From: Byssothecium circinans | Taxonomy: Eukaryota; Ascomycota; Dothideomycetes; Pleosporales; Massarinaceae | Reading direction: 5' to 3' | DNA length: 64,000 nt | Assembly: GCA_010015675.1 (NCBI GenBank) | Contig: ML976986.1 | Coordinates: 829,981-893,980 of the forward strand | In this document: positions 35,612 through 47,280 of the stretch, piece by piece | Position numbering within the stretch: position 1 is the first letter of the stretch | Layout: every line of letters begins with the position of its first letter | The notes under the pieces: generated by a model | Told to the model about the DNA's origin: nothing | The model's database searches: none | The model's input: the letters and a program-made list of their open reading frames with translations, nothing else | Translations under genes and position numbers: made by a program

Positions 35612-36150
35612 AAGAGATACTCGGTATCAATGCCGCGGATAGGCGCAGGACTCGGTGCAGCCTATAACGTTGGGTTAGCTGTGTTCGTTGCTTGTTTCCC
35701 TTTCCACGGGAAGTCGCGCGGAGGTGAAGGGCAGGCGCGGACGCGGGACGCGCCAACGCTGGCAGGTGCGACTGTGCAACCGTGCGTGCGCGGCGCTAGC
35801 CCAGTTTGGAACGAAATGGGATGCGCTCAGCATCAACCTTCGAATGGAACTATTGATAACTGCACAAGTGGAATAACGTATGCTTTTGTGAGAAATATGA
35901 AGAAAGTGTAGTGTAGTTGGGTTGGGCGTCTTGGGGATAAAACAGGTAGTAAGGAATATGTTTGGATTTGAGATTCATGCATGTGTATCTACAGCAACAG
36001 CCCATTTTACTCTGCGAGTTTCAATATGGTACAGATCATCCAGAGATACCATCATTATTCCATCCAACGTACGCTGGCTACATCTCCGAGTGCAGTGTCC
36101 GGCCTTTTTGTTACAAGACCACGATCGATCTTCCCAGAGCGACCTAACGC
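35612..36150. other. Intergenic between the acidic protein gene and ISD11
   Basis: No gene supported; contains the promoter of the minus-strand acidic protein gene and the 3' end region of ISD11. Confidence 0.4.
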
Positions 36151-36899
36151 TTAATCCCATCTACACTTTAAGTCAGCAATCAACATTAACAAAAGGATAA
36201 GAAGAGTTCGTAACTCACCCCTGATCCTTCTGTCGCACAATCCCCCCATCGTTACCCTTTTGCTTCCCCGTCTTTCCGCCTTCAACTACTAATCGATCAA
36301 GCTGGTAAAACTGACTGATGACCGTTTGCCGCTGTCCCAATATGTCAGCTTGGATCCTCGTTCATACAGGGTCTGAATCTGTTTTCCTCATTCTGTTTGA
36401 TGCATCCTGGGTGTGTGTATATGTGCGCGTGTACAATGCCTCCACACCCATTCCACCCCACAAGCAACAGGGCATTCCACCTCCCCAGACTGTGCCAACG
36501 TACCTTCAGCATCTGCAGCTCCTTCAGCCCCCGCTGAACTAGCTCCTGTATCCGTCTCTCATCCGCCACCTTCTGGTGTTCCCGAAAGCTGTCGTGCGTT
36601 CTCCGTTTGGCGTATTCGCGGAAATTGTAGGCGGCGAACTGGTTTCCTTGTCTTAGGAGAGACCGATACTATGTCCGCATGTTAGCTACGATCCCATCTT
36701 ATGGTACAGAACTCAAACAAGAGAACCTGCCCAGCCGTCCAGCTAGAAGAGGCTCTCTGTCGTTGAGGTGCTTGAGCAGCATGTAGTATAGTACAGAATT
36801 GTGGCGCGGCGAGTAACGGAGAAAGGGGCCATGTAAAGCACGTACGAGTGATCTGACTTGGTAGGGCATGTCGCCTTTGGTGGCAGTTGCTAATGACAT
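36151..36899 (-). CDS. ISD11: ISD11 / LYRM4, LYR-motif accessory protein of the mitochondrial cysteine desulfurase
   Basis: Four short exons: 36899-36846, 36668-36504, 36331-36219 and 36160-36151 (113 aa). ISD11 binds and stabilises the cysteine desulfurase Nfs1 in the mitochondrial matrix with acyl carrier protein, and is needed for Fe-S cluster synthesis. The LYR motif is split by intron 1 (SL / [20 protein letters not shown]). The helix region [12 protein letters not shown]...[14 protein letters not shown] leads across intron 2 into [19 protein letters not shown], which closely matches the end of yeast Isd11. A last exon of 10 bases adds only WD and the stop. Introns of 177, 172 and 58 nt have GTACGT, GTACGT and GTGAGT donors. 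If the last intron is retained translation stops one codon later, so the final two residues are less sure than the rest. Confidence 0.88.
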
Positions 36900-37258
36900 G
36901 GTGGCGTGGTGAATGAACTGAAAGGTTGCTGCATGCCATCATTGACCGTATCGGAGGCGAGCGTCAAAAGCCCGAGCTCCGCGCCTCGCCGCGATTCAAA
37001 AAATGTTTGGCTTCCAACACCACAAAATATAGAAGAATGCTTAGAATTATTCATATTCAATTAATCGGGTATCATTTCAGACTACAGATCGAGACAGCTG
37101 TCTCAAGGCGCATTGCAGCCCTTGTGCAATGGCTAACTCATAGTACATACATCCGGAACGCCACCCATGCAGACCAGTCACTAGTTTTGATACACGAGAA
37201 AGCAGTCTTGTTCTTTCTTCAAGACCGACGAGAGTAAAAAGCAAAACTTTGAACAAGC
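36900..37258. other. Intergenic between ISD11 and SF3A1
   Basis: No gene supported; ISD11 promoter and SF3A1 3' region. Confidence 0.45.
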
Positions 37259-38864
37259 CTACTGTGTTGGCTTGGCATGCCTCTCCTGGATGCGACGAAG
37301 CTGTTCTTGCACGTTCATGTTTTGCATCTGTTGAAGACGTACCGCATCTTTTGCTGGATCGGGCTGGCCGTCGTACTGAGTTGCCGCCCTCTTGCGCCGC
37401 GCAGCTTCCTCCTCTGTAATGGGCACGCCGGTAACGCCGTCATAGATATCGTCACGCTGGCTGGCAAAACGCTTGAGGTTGTTCGCAGCCTCAGTCGGAT
37501 TGATGACGGTCGAATAGCGGGCTTCGGCCTTTGCGCGCTGTTCTTTCCAGCGAGGGTCGAGGAGCTCGACTGCAATGTTTGTTAGTCGCTACTCTGTTCA
37601 AAGGATGGAAAGACTTACTTCGCATATGCTCCTGAATCTCGTCGGAGGGGAAGTTCTGCATGCAGTTAGGGCACTGAACCATCGACACATTCGCCTTCTT
37701 CCCCCGGGGAACATAGTCTGTTCTGATGCGCATGGAGCTTGGTGCAGCCCTCGCGGCGGCCTGCGCTTGGGCAGCTCGATCCCGCTCTGCTTGTCGTTCG
37801 CGAGCAATGCGCGCTTCCTCTTCCTCGCGCTGGTTCTGGGCCTGCTGGCGGTAGTCGACAGGGACAGTCGGCGGTGGTTGCGGGTATGCAGGTTGGACGG
37901 GGGGTGCGGTCGGAGCCATGCCCGGATAGCCTGGCGCGGGCATACTGGGCGTGGATGCCTGCGTCGCATTGTAGTATAGCACCTCGTCGGGCATGGCTTC
38001 CTCTATGCGCCTCGCTGACAGCGAAACGGCAGCCTTTTGCTCCAGCGAGGCTGATTGTAGGTCGGAAAGAATGGTAGGGGGGGGCAGGTCGGCTGCATCA
38101 TCGCCTTCATCGAACAGTACGGTGGCGATGACACTGAAGTCATGCCAGTCGATAGACGCCCACTCCTTTTTGTCATCCTCAGCCTTCTTTTCCTCCTTCT
38201 CCTTTTGCTGCGAGATGTACTGATCGTACTCTGCGCGTCCCTTGGCGCGGTCTAGGACGTGGAAGCGGTTCTTGATATTGCGCTGCAGCTCCTCGATCCG
38301 AGCCTCCACGGTCGCTTCCTCCTCTAGCAAAATCTTGTATTGATCAATAAGCGCTCGGAAGAATGACTGGAAGCTGTGATTCGCACGGAGGAAGTCGAAG
38401 GCAGAGTTGCCGGATTCACGGCTGCGCAACTCCTTCAGCCAGTTCTCGCCTACCCGCGCCGTGTACAGGGCCGTCAGCTTGAGCACCTCGAGATCTTTTG
38501 CGCTAATGTTTGGCATGCGCGCAGAGAAGCGAAACTTGGCCGGCTCTGGGGGGCCTTTCGGCTTGGTGTCGGCCACTTGCGACTTCTCGGACGGACCCTT
38601 TCCCTCCCTCAGTTGCTGCAAGTACCAGGCATAGTAGGGATTGTATTGATCGTCGGGGAGAACGAACGACATGCTCTGTTTTCCTGAAGCGCGTATGCGA
38701 GCGACCATGGCGGCCTCTTCCTTGTCCGCTCGGCGGTAGACGAAGTCGGCCGTTTTCGCAACAGCATCGCGCACGCCTTTGGGCGGGATGGTGATGTGAG
38801 GCGGGGGTTTGACGGTGAGCTCCCCAGCAGCGGCGGACGCTTGACCACCGTTGGTGGCAGCCAT
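37259..38864 (-). CDS. SF3A1: Splicing factor 3A subunit 1 (SF3A1 / Prp21 / Sap114)
   Basis: Exons 38864-37619 and 37569-37259 (518 aa), 49-nt intron with GTAAGT donor and TTGCAG acceptor. Part of the U2 snRNP, needed for branch-site recognition in pre-mRNA splicing. Two SURP (SWAP) modules are clear: about 33-90 (VRDAVAKTADFVYRR ... QYNPYYAWYLQQ) and 120-180 (LKLTALYTARVGENWLKEL ... FQSFFRALIDQYKILL), then the charged region binding SF3A3 and the conserved end (QEHMR / IELLDPRWKEQRAK) spanning the junction. The C-terminal ubiquitin-like domain of animal SF3A1 is absent, as usual in fungi. Start at the ATG after which MAATNGGQ begins; the longer open frame upstream lacks family similarity and overlaps the Pmt1-side promoter. 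Confidence 0.93.
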
Positions 38865-39433
38865 GGTTGCGCGTGGAGTGAAAGGCTGAGGCTGCGGTAG
38901 TAGTGGTGGTGTTGCGGGCAATGAACCATGGGCGGTCTTACTTTCATACGATTTCCAGAACCATGCCGGCGGGAACAACAATTGCCCGGGCTTCTCACGT
39001 GAAACGCCGATGCGGCCGCAGCCTGCCCAGCTGTCACAGTCACTTGCGCTCTGACATCCCAGGCACACTTGCCGATGCGTCATTCGTCTACAGCAAAAAA
39101 TATACCGGGTCGAGTCAACTGCAGATAATTGCGCGTCGTCGGGGTTTTTAAGTCTCACTGACTATTTTCAGCTCCTTACTTGGGGGCGGCTACTTGGCCT
39201 TTGCAACACCGAGAAGTGACCACATCTTCTGCCAGCGCCTGCGAGTCTCCTTCACGCCTGACGCTCCGTCGATTGATGGGCTTCTCTTCGCACTCTCTTT
39301 GATTCCATTGTGTGTTTTCCGACCATCACGGTTAATCTATCCGACTAACACAGGTCCAGCTCACCCTAGCTTCTACAGCTCTCCCTCGACTCCACCTGTT
39401 CAATTCGCTCCATCCTTTTTGTATACCGCCGCC
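38865..39433. promoter_or_regulatory. Divergent promoter region between SF3A1 and PMT1
   Basis: ATGs at 38864 (minus) and 39434 (plus) face away from each other across 569 bases. No TATA box is obvious, as expected for housekeeping genes. Confidence 0.45.
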
Positions 39434-42400
39434 ATGGCGAACCGGACGGCCTCTAGCAATCATCTGGGGGAGAACGTTGACGCGCGCCGGGCGGGAAAGT
39501 CTCCATCACGATCGCCTGCGCCGAATGGCAGGAAGCAGCAAAAGCCGGCCAAGGTCGTAGGCTATACATCTGAGGGGGTAAAGGACAATGACATCTTCAA
39601 CCTACCCGGGTCTGACTGGTCGCTGCTGGGTCTGCTCGTCCTGGTCGCCGCAGTGGTGCGCTTGTTCAGGATATCGCAGCCTACTAGCGTCGTCTTCGAT
39701 GAAGTCCAGTACGTCTCTCCCGTCATGGGGACTTGTTGAGATGGCAACAACTAACATCGCATGTTCAGCTTTGGTGGTTTTGCAAGCAAATACATCAAGG
39801 GCAAGTTCTTCATGGATGTCCACCCACCCCTGGCTAAGCTTCTGATCACACTGGCGGGATGGTTGGCTGGCTTCGACGGCAACTTTGACTTCAAGGACAT
39901 TGGCAAGGACTACCTCGAACCCGGCGTGCCATACGTCGCAATGCGCCTTCTCCCCGCTATATGCGGTGTCCTGACGATTCCAACCATGTTCCTCACCCTG
40001 AAGGCTGCCGGCTGCCGCACTACCACTGCTGCACTGGGCTCTGGCCTTGTCATTTTCGGTGCGCGGCATCCTCTTCTTTTCTAGTCTAACATAGTCGCTA
40101 ACATCTCCTAGACAATGCGCTGGTCACTCAGTCTCGTCTCATCCTGCTCGACTCGCCCCTCGTTCTCTTCACTGCTTTCACTGCCCTCGCCTGGACAAGC
40201 TTCACAAACCAGCATGAACAAGGCCCCATCAAAGCATTCCAGCCGTCGTGGTGGTTCTGGCTGGCCGCGACCGGTGTTGGTCTGGGAGCCACGTTCAGCG
40301 TGAAATGGGTCGGTCTGTTCACAATTGCATGGGTCGGCAGCTTGACCCTCCTCCAATTGTGGGTTCTGCTTGGAGACACCAGGAACGTCACCCCACGAGT
40401 CTGGTTCAAGCACTTTTTTGCGCGCCTCTTCTGCCTTATTGTCATCCCTCTGACCTTCTATATGGGCATGTTTGCGATCCACTTCCTCTGCCTCGTCAAC
40501 CCCGGTGATGGTGATGGCTTCATGTCCTCGGAATTCCAGGCGACCTTGAACTCGAAGGGAATGCAGGACGTGCCAGCCGACGTCGCATTTGGTAGCCGCA
40601 TCTCGCTCCGGCACTGGAACACTCAGGGTGGCTACCTTCACTCCCATGCGCACATGTATCCAACCGGTAGCAAGCAGCAACAAATCACCCTGTACCCGCA
40701 CAAGGATGAGAACAATATCTGGATCTTGGAGAACCAAACTCTTCCGGAGGTCCTCGATGGTCCCAAGCCTGAAGGCCCTAAAGCCTGGGACAACATTGGT
40801 CCTATCAACATCATGGACGGAGATACTCTTAGACTTTACCACATCACGACCGACCGCCGCCTGCACTCGCATGACGTCCGCCCCCCTGTCACCGAAGCCG
40901 ACTGGCAAAATGAGGTCTCAGCATATGGATACCAGGGCTTCGAGGGAGATGCCAACGACTTCTTCCGTGTAGAGATTGTCAAGCAGATGTCTGATGGCGA
41001 GGAAGCCAAGAAGCGCCTCAGGACTATCCAGACTAAGTTCAGGCTAGTTCACGTCATGACTGGCTGCGTTCTCTTCTCTCACAAGGTCAAGCTTCCCGAG
41101 TGGGGTTTCGAACAGCAAGAGGTATCTTGCGCAAAGGGCGGAACTCTCCCAAACAGTGTCTGGTATATCGAGGGTAACGTCCATCCGTTGATGAGTGAGT
41201 ACATCTCCAATTTAAACTTAACTTCTGTGGCCGACTGTCGACATGCCCAACCCGTGTCGAGAATTTGAGCCAACACAGTGCCCTGTCATTATTCTGGATG
41301 AGCTTTGCTAACTATCTGAAGGTGATAACGTTGAAAAAGTCAATTACCGCAACCCAGGGTTCTTTGGAAAATTCTGGGAGTTGCAGAAAGTCATGTGGAA
41401 GACAAATGCCGGCCTTGTCGAATCTCACGCATGGGATTCACGTCCACCATCCTGGCCGACCCTACGTCGCGGTATCAACTTTTGGGGCAAAGACAACCGC
41501 CAGATTTATCTCATTGGAAACCCGGCCATTTGGTGGAGCTCTACCGCTATCATCGGTCTCTACATCGTTATCAAGGGTCTGGCCGCTCTTCGCTGGCAAC
41601 GTGGATTCCACGATTATGCCAATGTCACCTTCAAGCGCTTCGACTATGAGATCGGCATGTCTCTTCTCGGATGGGCTTTCCACTACTTCCCATTCTACCT
41701 GATGGCGCGTCAGCTCTTTTTGCATCACTACCTTCCCGCTCTATACTTCGCCATCATTGCGTTTTGCCAGATGTACGACTTTGTCGCATACCGATTTAAT
41801 GGACTTGGCCTCAAGCAATATCCTGCCATTGGTCAGGCCGCCGCCATTGGTATCATGGCTGTTGTGATCACAGTGTTCACAGTCTATGCCCCGCTTGCTT
41901 ATGGTAACGCCTGGACTCGTGACCAATGCAACAGCGTGAAGTTGTTTGGTACATGGGACTGGGACTGCAACAACTTCCTCACTTCTGTAAGTTTGACATT
42001 GCGGAGTTGGTATACCGTGTACTAATGCTTGCTAGTACGATGAATACAACAACATCGTCCCCGCTACCTCAGTAGCGGATGTTCCATCATCACCTGTGGC
42101 TGACATTTCCGCTGCGGAACAGCCCAAAGGAGAGAAGACAACCGACGCTGTCGTCTCGGAGAAGCCGGTCGTATCCGACCCACCCTCGGCTGACCCAAAC
42201 GAACTACCGGTCGTCTCCAAAGAGGAACGCGTCGAGTTCCGCGACGAGAACGGCCGAGTCCTAAACGACGAAGAGGTGGCAGCACTCCAAGGAAAAGTAA
42301 GCATCAAAACGCGCTATGAGACACGTACTCGTATTATTGACGAAGAGGGTCGTGAAATTTTTGAGTCTCTTGTTGATGCGCGCGAAGTCGATGGTGTAGC

Positions 42401-42590
42401 ACCTCCGCATCCCGATGTAGAAGGCAGAAACCCAGAGACAAATAACGTTGGCGAAGCAGAGGCGAGTGATAGCCCACCGACTGTTGAGGTCAAGGAGGAC
42501 AGGCAGAAGGAGAAGAGTGTCGAGAAGGAGGCGAAGAAGCCGAAGCCTGCGAGTGAGGCCAAGGCTGCCACGAAAGAGTCTGCGAAGTAG
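39434..42590 (+). CDS. PMT1: Dolichyl-phosphate-mannose protein O-mannosyltransferase, Pmt1 subfamily
   Basis: Exons 39434-39708, 39769-40058, 40112-41194, 41322-41986 and 42036-42590 (955 aa). ER multi-membrane enzyme that transfers mannose from dolichyl-phosphate-mannose to Ser/Thr of secretory proteins. Seen: the first lumenal-loop acidic motif F-D-E-V-H split by intron 1 (FDEV / HFGGFASKYIKG), DVHPPLAKLL, then MIR-domain signatures (ISLRHWNTQGGYLHSHAHMY and PTGSKQQQITLYPHKDENN, which is Pmt1-type rather than Pmt2 or Pmt4), and multiple C-terminal membrane helices with the FHYFPFYLMARQLFLHHYLP segment. A 185-residue acidic/lysine-rich cytosolic tail after the last helix, with ERVEFRDENGRVLNDEE, is characteristic of Pmt1 members in filamentous fungi. 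Confidence 0.94.
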
Positions 42591-42882
42591 TAATCTCGAG
42601 AAACACATCGGAATGGAGTCATGATTGAAAAATTAGAAAGGATGATTAGGGTGCTCGTTCCTTCTATTCCCTTTTCCTCCTATGGGCCTCTACTCTCATT
42701 TGTCTGTATTATAGGGGTCGCATTAGCTTTTATTACTGTCTTGGAGCGGGTGGCGCTGTGGGCCAGGATGTGGTACAAACGTTAGGGTTCTGATAGGGTC
42801 AGAAATGGTTTGCATGCTTTGTCGGCGTTGTGAATACATATCTTAACTCCCAACCTCTTTCTCTATTCCCTATCATGTCTTC

Positions 42883-43905
42883 TCAGTCTCCCAATAACTC
42901 GTTTATCTCCTTTTTGGTAACTCGTCCCTCCTTTAACCCTTTCCTCAATATCTCAACCGCGTCCTCTACCTTTCCTACATTTGTCATTCCCTCCGTCCCA
43001 CCCCTCTTCTCCACTACTTCCGCCAACTCCCCAAAGACCCCTGCCACGCCCTGGAAAACATTTGCCTCCTTCCCCCATCCCCCATCCTCTTCAAAACACA
43101 AACCAATCTGCCGCATCTCTTCAAGCCACCTATACGCTTTTGGTGGGCATCCCACGATGCTCCTCTCCGCCTTCTGACGCGCATTTGGATTGTAGATGTC
43201 GAGGTAGTGTTGGAGATCTGGTAGGACACCGAGAGACGAGGCGGTGGTGTAAGATTGTAACGAAAGCGCTGTGAATCCTTTGCTCAGAGCAGCGAAAGTG
43301 CATTTCAGTCCGCTAGCGGCGCCGATTTCCGTACCCACAAATCGCGTATTGAGAAGTTCAGCGAGCTCAGAACCGTAGATGGGAGAGTCTGTGAGGGGGT
43401 AGGGACCGGAGAGGGGAATACCCGGGCGTGTCCAGGGAGTCGATGGTGGGGAAGACGAAGATGGTGGGGATGGTGGGCTGCCGATTATTCCGCCGTCGAT
43501 GAAGCGGATCGAAGGAGTTTCTTTTTTGAACAGATTATCGATTTCCCTCGCTGTACTCGGCGCGATTGCATTTAGATCTAGATAATACAGTGGCTCCTTT
43601 TTCCCAGCCTTTTCTCTCACGTTCACACCGTCTTTGCTGTTCAATGTATCGACGATGCGCTGTGCTGTCGCTACGGCGTCTCGTGGTGGTACGATGGATA
43701 GGATATAGTCTGCTTGTTTGACCACCTCGATGTCGGAGGCGAGACAGGTTATGGAAGCGGATTTTGCGCGGTCTTGTGTTGAGGGGGAGCGGTCGGAGAC
43801 GTTTGTTATGAGGGGATAGTTGTGGGAGGCTAGGAGGCGGGCGATGCCGAGGCCCATTTGGCCGATGGAGAGGATGGCTATTGTTGCTAGGGGCTGGAGA
43901 GACAT
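42883..43905 (-). CDS. 6-phosphogluconate dehydrogenase-like NAD(P)-binding protein (DUF1932-type C-terminus)
   Basis: Single exon, 340 aa. The Rossmann start IAILSIGQMGLGIARLLASH carries the G-x-M-G-x-G nucleotide loop, followed by VSDRS where the cofactor ribose is bound and DYILSIVPPRDAV. The family's substrate-loop region reads FIDGGIIGSPP, interrupted by a Pro/Ser-rich insert (PPSPPSSSSPPSTP). The C-terminal helical half (ASGLKCTFAALSKGFTALSL and YRWLEEMRQIG) resembles the DUF1932 domain of 6PGDH-like oxidoreductases. The reaction is not known; members act on beta-hydroxyacids. It is convergent with PMT1, with 292 bases between the stops. Confidence 0.85.
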   Translation of the reverse strand: MSLQPLATIAILSIGQMGLGIARLLASHNYPLITNVSDRSPSTQDRAKSASITCLASDIEVVKQADYILSIVPPRDAVATAQRIVDTLNSKDGVNVREKAGKKEPLYYLDLNAIAPSTAREIDNLFKKETPSIRFIDGGIIGSPPSPPSSSSPPSTPWTRPGIPLSGPYPLTDSPIYGSELAELLNTRFVGTEIGAASGLKCTFAALSKGFTALSLQSYTTASSLGVLPDLQHYLDIYNPNARQKAERSIVGCPPKAYRWLEEMRQIGLCFEEDGGWGKEANVFQGVAGVFGELAEVVEKRGGTEGMTNVGKVEDAVEILRKGLKEGRVTKKEINELLGD

Positions 43906-44433
43906 TGCGAAGTTGTGTCAAAGTTAGTGGTCTGAGGTGGAGAAGTGGAGTGGGTTGGTGATGGACGGTTGAGATGGAGATATGATGGAGCGGGGGTTCT
44001 AACTTGGATGGGATGGTGGGGTAAGATGATCTGAGGTTGAGAAATTTATGGTTGTTATGACGCGATTTACAAAGTCGAATAGCTTCTATGTTATGGTCCA
44101 AGAGATAATATCGAGATTTTTACACTATGGGATTAAGCCACCATTCCCGTAACTGGAATATGTCGCGGAGTAGAGCATGCGCAAATGTTCTCGGAAAAGC
44201 AACAATAAATTTCAAAGAAGTCATCGCATGAGCAGAGCCAGTAAGCCTTCTCTAGGAATCAAATTCATCGGACCTCCAGAACACCATTCGTAAATCTAAC
44301 CATTGTTCCCGAGATGGCCAAACCATGAACAGGCCACCGAGACCATTGTCTGATGGCATTATGGTTGCCCACGTTTAGACACGGCTACACTCTTGTTAGC
44401 GCCAGTCTGGCTAGATACTTTGACGGCTGTGAC
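43906..44433. other. Intergenic
   Basis: Nothing supported; the 3' side is probably promoter of the minus-strand dehydrogenase. Confidence 0.45.
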
Positions 44434-44972
44434 TCACTTGGTTCCCTCTGTACGAGCCCACTTCGTAAGCCTGTGGTGCGTGATGACACCCAAAACAAAC
44501 GACGCACACCACGTAATAGCAGACAGGAAAGAGAAGGCTTGATTGGTACTCCATCTTCCGCACTGGCCGGAGAAGGTCATTCCGTTCCAAACCCAGATAC
44601 CTCCACAGTTGAAGCTTCGATACCAGTCGGCATAGACAGCGAAAGCAGCCTGTATGGAACATTAGCACATGTACAAAGCAAATTTGTTGCAATAGCATCG
44701 CAGGGATGGTGATGACATACAAACCAAGCAACTGTGAAAAAGAGGTCGCTGCCGTAGCTCGCAATGCTAGCCTTGGTGGGAATCATGGAAAAGAGCGAGC
44801 CGAGGATTGCGAGAGAGGATATGATCACAACGTAGATAATCCGGCCGTATGGAAGAAACACATAAGAATGAGTGCGCTGCCAAAGAAACCACGTTGAGAG
44901 ACCAAGAACGATGGCGGCGAAGATGAATTCCGCGACGCGCAGGACGAGGGAGACTATGCGTGAGACGAGCAT
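44434..44972 (-). CDS. Small four-helix membrane protein, MARVEL-like
   Basis: Exons 44972-44721 and 44649-44434 (155 aa), 71-nt phase-0 intron with GTATGT donor and ATACAG acceptor. Four hydrophobic segments: about 5-28 (VSLVLRVAEFIFAAIVLGLS), 45-65 (RIIYVVIISSLAILGSLFSM), 75-95 (DLFFTVAWFAAFAVYADWY, crossing the splice) and 125-145 (FLSAITWCASFVLGVITHH). The short loop between helices 3 and 4 has two cysteines (FNCGGIW; GQCGRW), and the C-terminus is short and basic. This pattern fits MARVEL-domain proteins of fungal membranes. Start placed at the first ATG in frame; preceding codons lack one. Confidence 0.8.
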
Positions 44973-47280
44973 GGTGTATTGATCCAAGAGTCTATTTGCT
45001 TATACAGATGATCGGAGGGGGTATTTGCTGCTGTAGATTTTGGAGGAACGATGAATTGGTGGATAGCAATAAACAGAGATGATTAAACAGTGAATAGTAT
45101 TGAAAGTAGGACCGAAAAAGTGAAGTTCACAACCTTTCTAGAGGAAATGCGGGGGGATATTTGTATGGGCAAGGAGCTGGCTGTGGTTGACGTTGGTCCA
45201 CGTACGTAGCATGGCTGATGTTTGAACCATGGATCGGTGTTCGTGAGCTAGCTCACGAACGGCAATCCATAGCATGTTCCTTGCTTCCAGACCTTGCTTC
45301 CAGAGCCTGATTTGGTCGACCTGAAGCTTCTCGGACGCATTGTGGCCTATGATCTATCAAGTGCTTTGCTGGCTGTGTGTTTGGTTCTTCGGGATGAGGT
45401 CAAGAGCCTTGGTTTTCTTGCTCATCCTTGATTCCCCTCTCTATCCACTACCTGTGAAGAACCAATCGTTTCCTCCTTCAAGCCGAATGGCATGATCACC
45501 AGGAGCTGATACCGCACGCGTTCTTCAATCGGGACAACGGGACTATGCAAACAGAACAATAACGGGATATTGAATTGTGTGCTAAAGGCAAAGATACGTG
45601 ATGGAAGTGTGGCACGGCATGACCTTTTTTCGTTGCAACATTGGTGGTGACGAAACTCTCGTCGTGGCAGCATCAGGGTCGTTCTTGAATTGAAGGCTGA
45701 GGGAGATGAAGTTGCGCCACGCGGGTGGCTGGGCGTGGCTTGCGTTTCCTCCGATTTTCTTCCGGCACGTGTCCGGCCCCCCGCAACATATCGCAACTTC
45801 TTCCTCGCTATATCTAGGTATACAACGCTATGACAGCCTTCAGTTCTTGGAGAAAAGCCCCTCAGCCGCCAAATGACGACATGTTTCGAGTTACTGACGG
45901 TAGAGAACCCCGTCGACGACTGCGCGTCGGACCTGTCTCGCACAACATTAGGCTTCGGGCATCCATCACTCCTATGCACCATGATAATCAGGGTAAAGAA
46001 TACTCAATTTAAGACCGGCCGACTTTCCGCAATTGATGATTCGTTCCCTATTCTTATCTGAATTCTGCACGATACTCTAGCCTACCACAAGTCCTTCGGG
46101 ACTCTGAGGCATCACCTGCATATCCGACGGCACGCAAGCAACGGCAGGAGCTCTGATATGACAGTTGAAAGAACAGCGTTGCAGGTTTGACGCACATAAA
46201 AACGGTAGCCGACACTGGCAGGCGTCCATTGAGAGATAAGAGCTGTTGCATACCATAATCCTCAAGTTTAGGAGAGAGAACAGATTGCCATTCACGTATA
46301 CCACAATCATTATTAACGCAGTTAGCATGGGTGTGATTTATACTTTCATCTCCCAGGTATCGGGCAATACAAGCCAAACATATGAACACCCGACCTCCCA
46401 TTATCGCTCAACGTTGTCAGCTCTGAAACAATGGACGATTCGCTCAAAAGTCAATACCCCTCAGATGCGGTACTCTCCCTGTCGGAATGTTTTAGGTACA
46501 TCAAGGATGTCAAAAGAAGCATGCACGAGTGGCAGAGCAGTGTGGTTGTAGGACCACGCGAAGTACCAACATGCACATGCCAAGTTCACGAGGAAACATG
46601 CGGTCTTGAAAACAACTCAAGTCTATTATTAAATACTAGCAATCGATCTCCACTAGGATTTTGCCAAAAGTAGCGAACCTTAACACAAGCGTACTACACT
46701 CAACACTCAACTCGAAGCTTTTCAGTAACACATTCTTCGCACTACTGCGCTACACGTTCTGAATTATTACTTGTAAACGCTAGGACCGGTGAATCTTTTC
46801 TCTTTGAAAGTGGTGGGATGTCGCACTGCGACGATCCCTCATCTTTGGAACACTGCCCATAGCTTGTGGCACCAACCACGACGGTGCGAACCTGGAACTG
46901 GGCAGCAAATACTAGAAGCCTCACCTCTATTTCTGAGCCCTCCCAACCATTTTATCTTCTCAAACCTGCAAAATGGTGGTCGGCATTGTCAGGGAAAGCA
47001 TCTCAAATAAATAGGTGAGAGTTTATCCTCAACCCACCTAGGACGGCTCTGACAAAAGCAGATACTTGCTCATATGCACGCCGGGAACGATTGACAGTGT
47101 GGAACCATTTGCCATCTACGGTCTGTTGTCCACGGACCGTGGATACGCTATGACCGGCATGGTTCGTGATATGTTATGGGATGCTGGGTCATTCCAGTGT
47201 TAGTAGTCTTAAGTGATCACATATTCCCTGCCTATGCATAAGACACTAACGGAGACCTTGGCCTTGATTACTATTATCCT
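44973..47280. other. Gene-poor region, 2.3 kb
   Basis: No gene supported. A 186-codon minus-strand open frame (45422-45982) and an 80-codon plus-strand one (46431-46673, starting MDDSLKSQYPSDAVL) have no recognised domain; the second reads somewhat like protein and might be a stray exon. A 22-bp perfect palindrome lies at 45239-45260. Confidence 0.5.
45239..45260. repeat. 22-bp perfect palindrome
   Basis: GTTCGTGAGCT followed directly by its reverse complement AGCTCACGAAC, with no spacer and no mismatch. It lies about 270 bases upstream of the MARVEL-like gene's ATG, so it may be a binding site for a dimeric regulator or simply a cruciform-prone element. Confidence 0.8.

Noticed and set aside
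38865..39158. N-terminal extension of SF3A1 by 98 codons
   Set aside because: The upstream frame is open but lacks SF3A1 similarity; the family N-terminus starts near MAATNGG and the region must contain the divergent promoter.
40108..40908. 266-codon open frame on the minus strand
   Set aside because: Antisense shadow of PMT1 exon 3, whose MIR-domain motifs are on the plus strand.
45422..45982. 186-codon minus-strand open frame in the gene-poor region
   Set aside because: No domain, no splice context, Arg/Ser/Cys-rich composition typical of non-coding GC-rich sequence.
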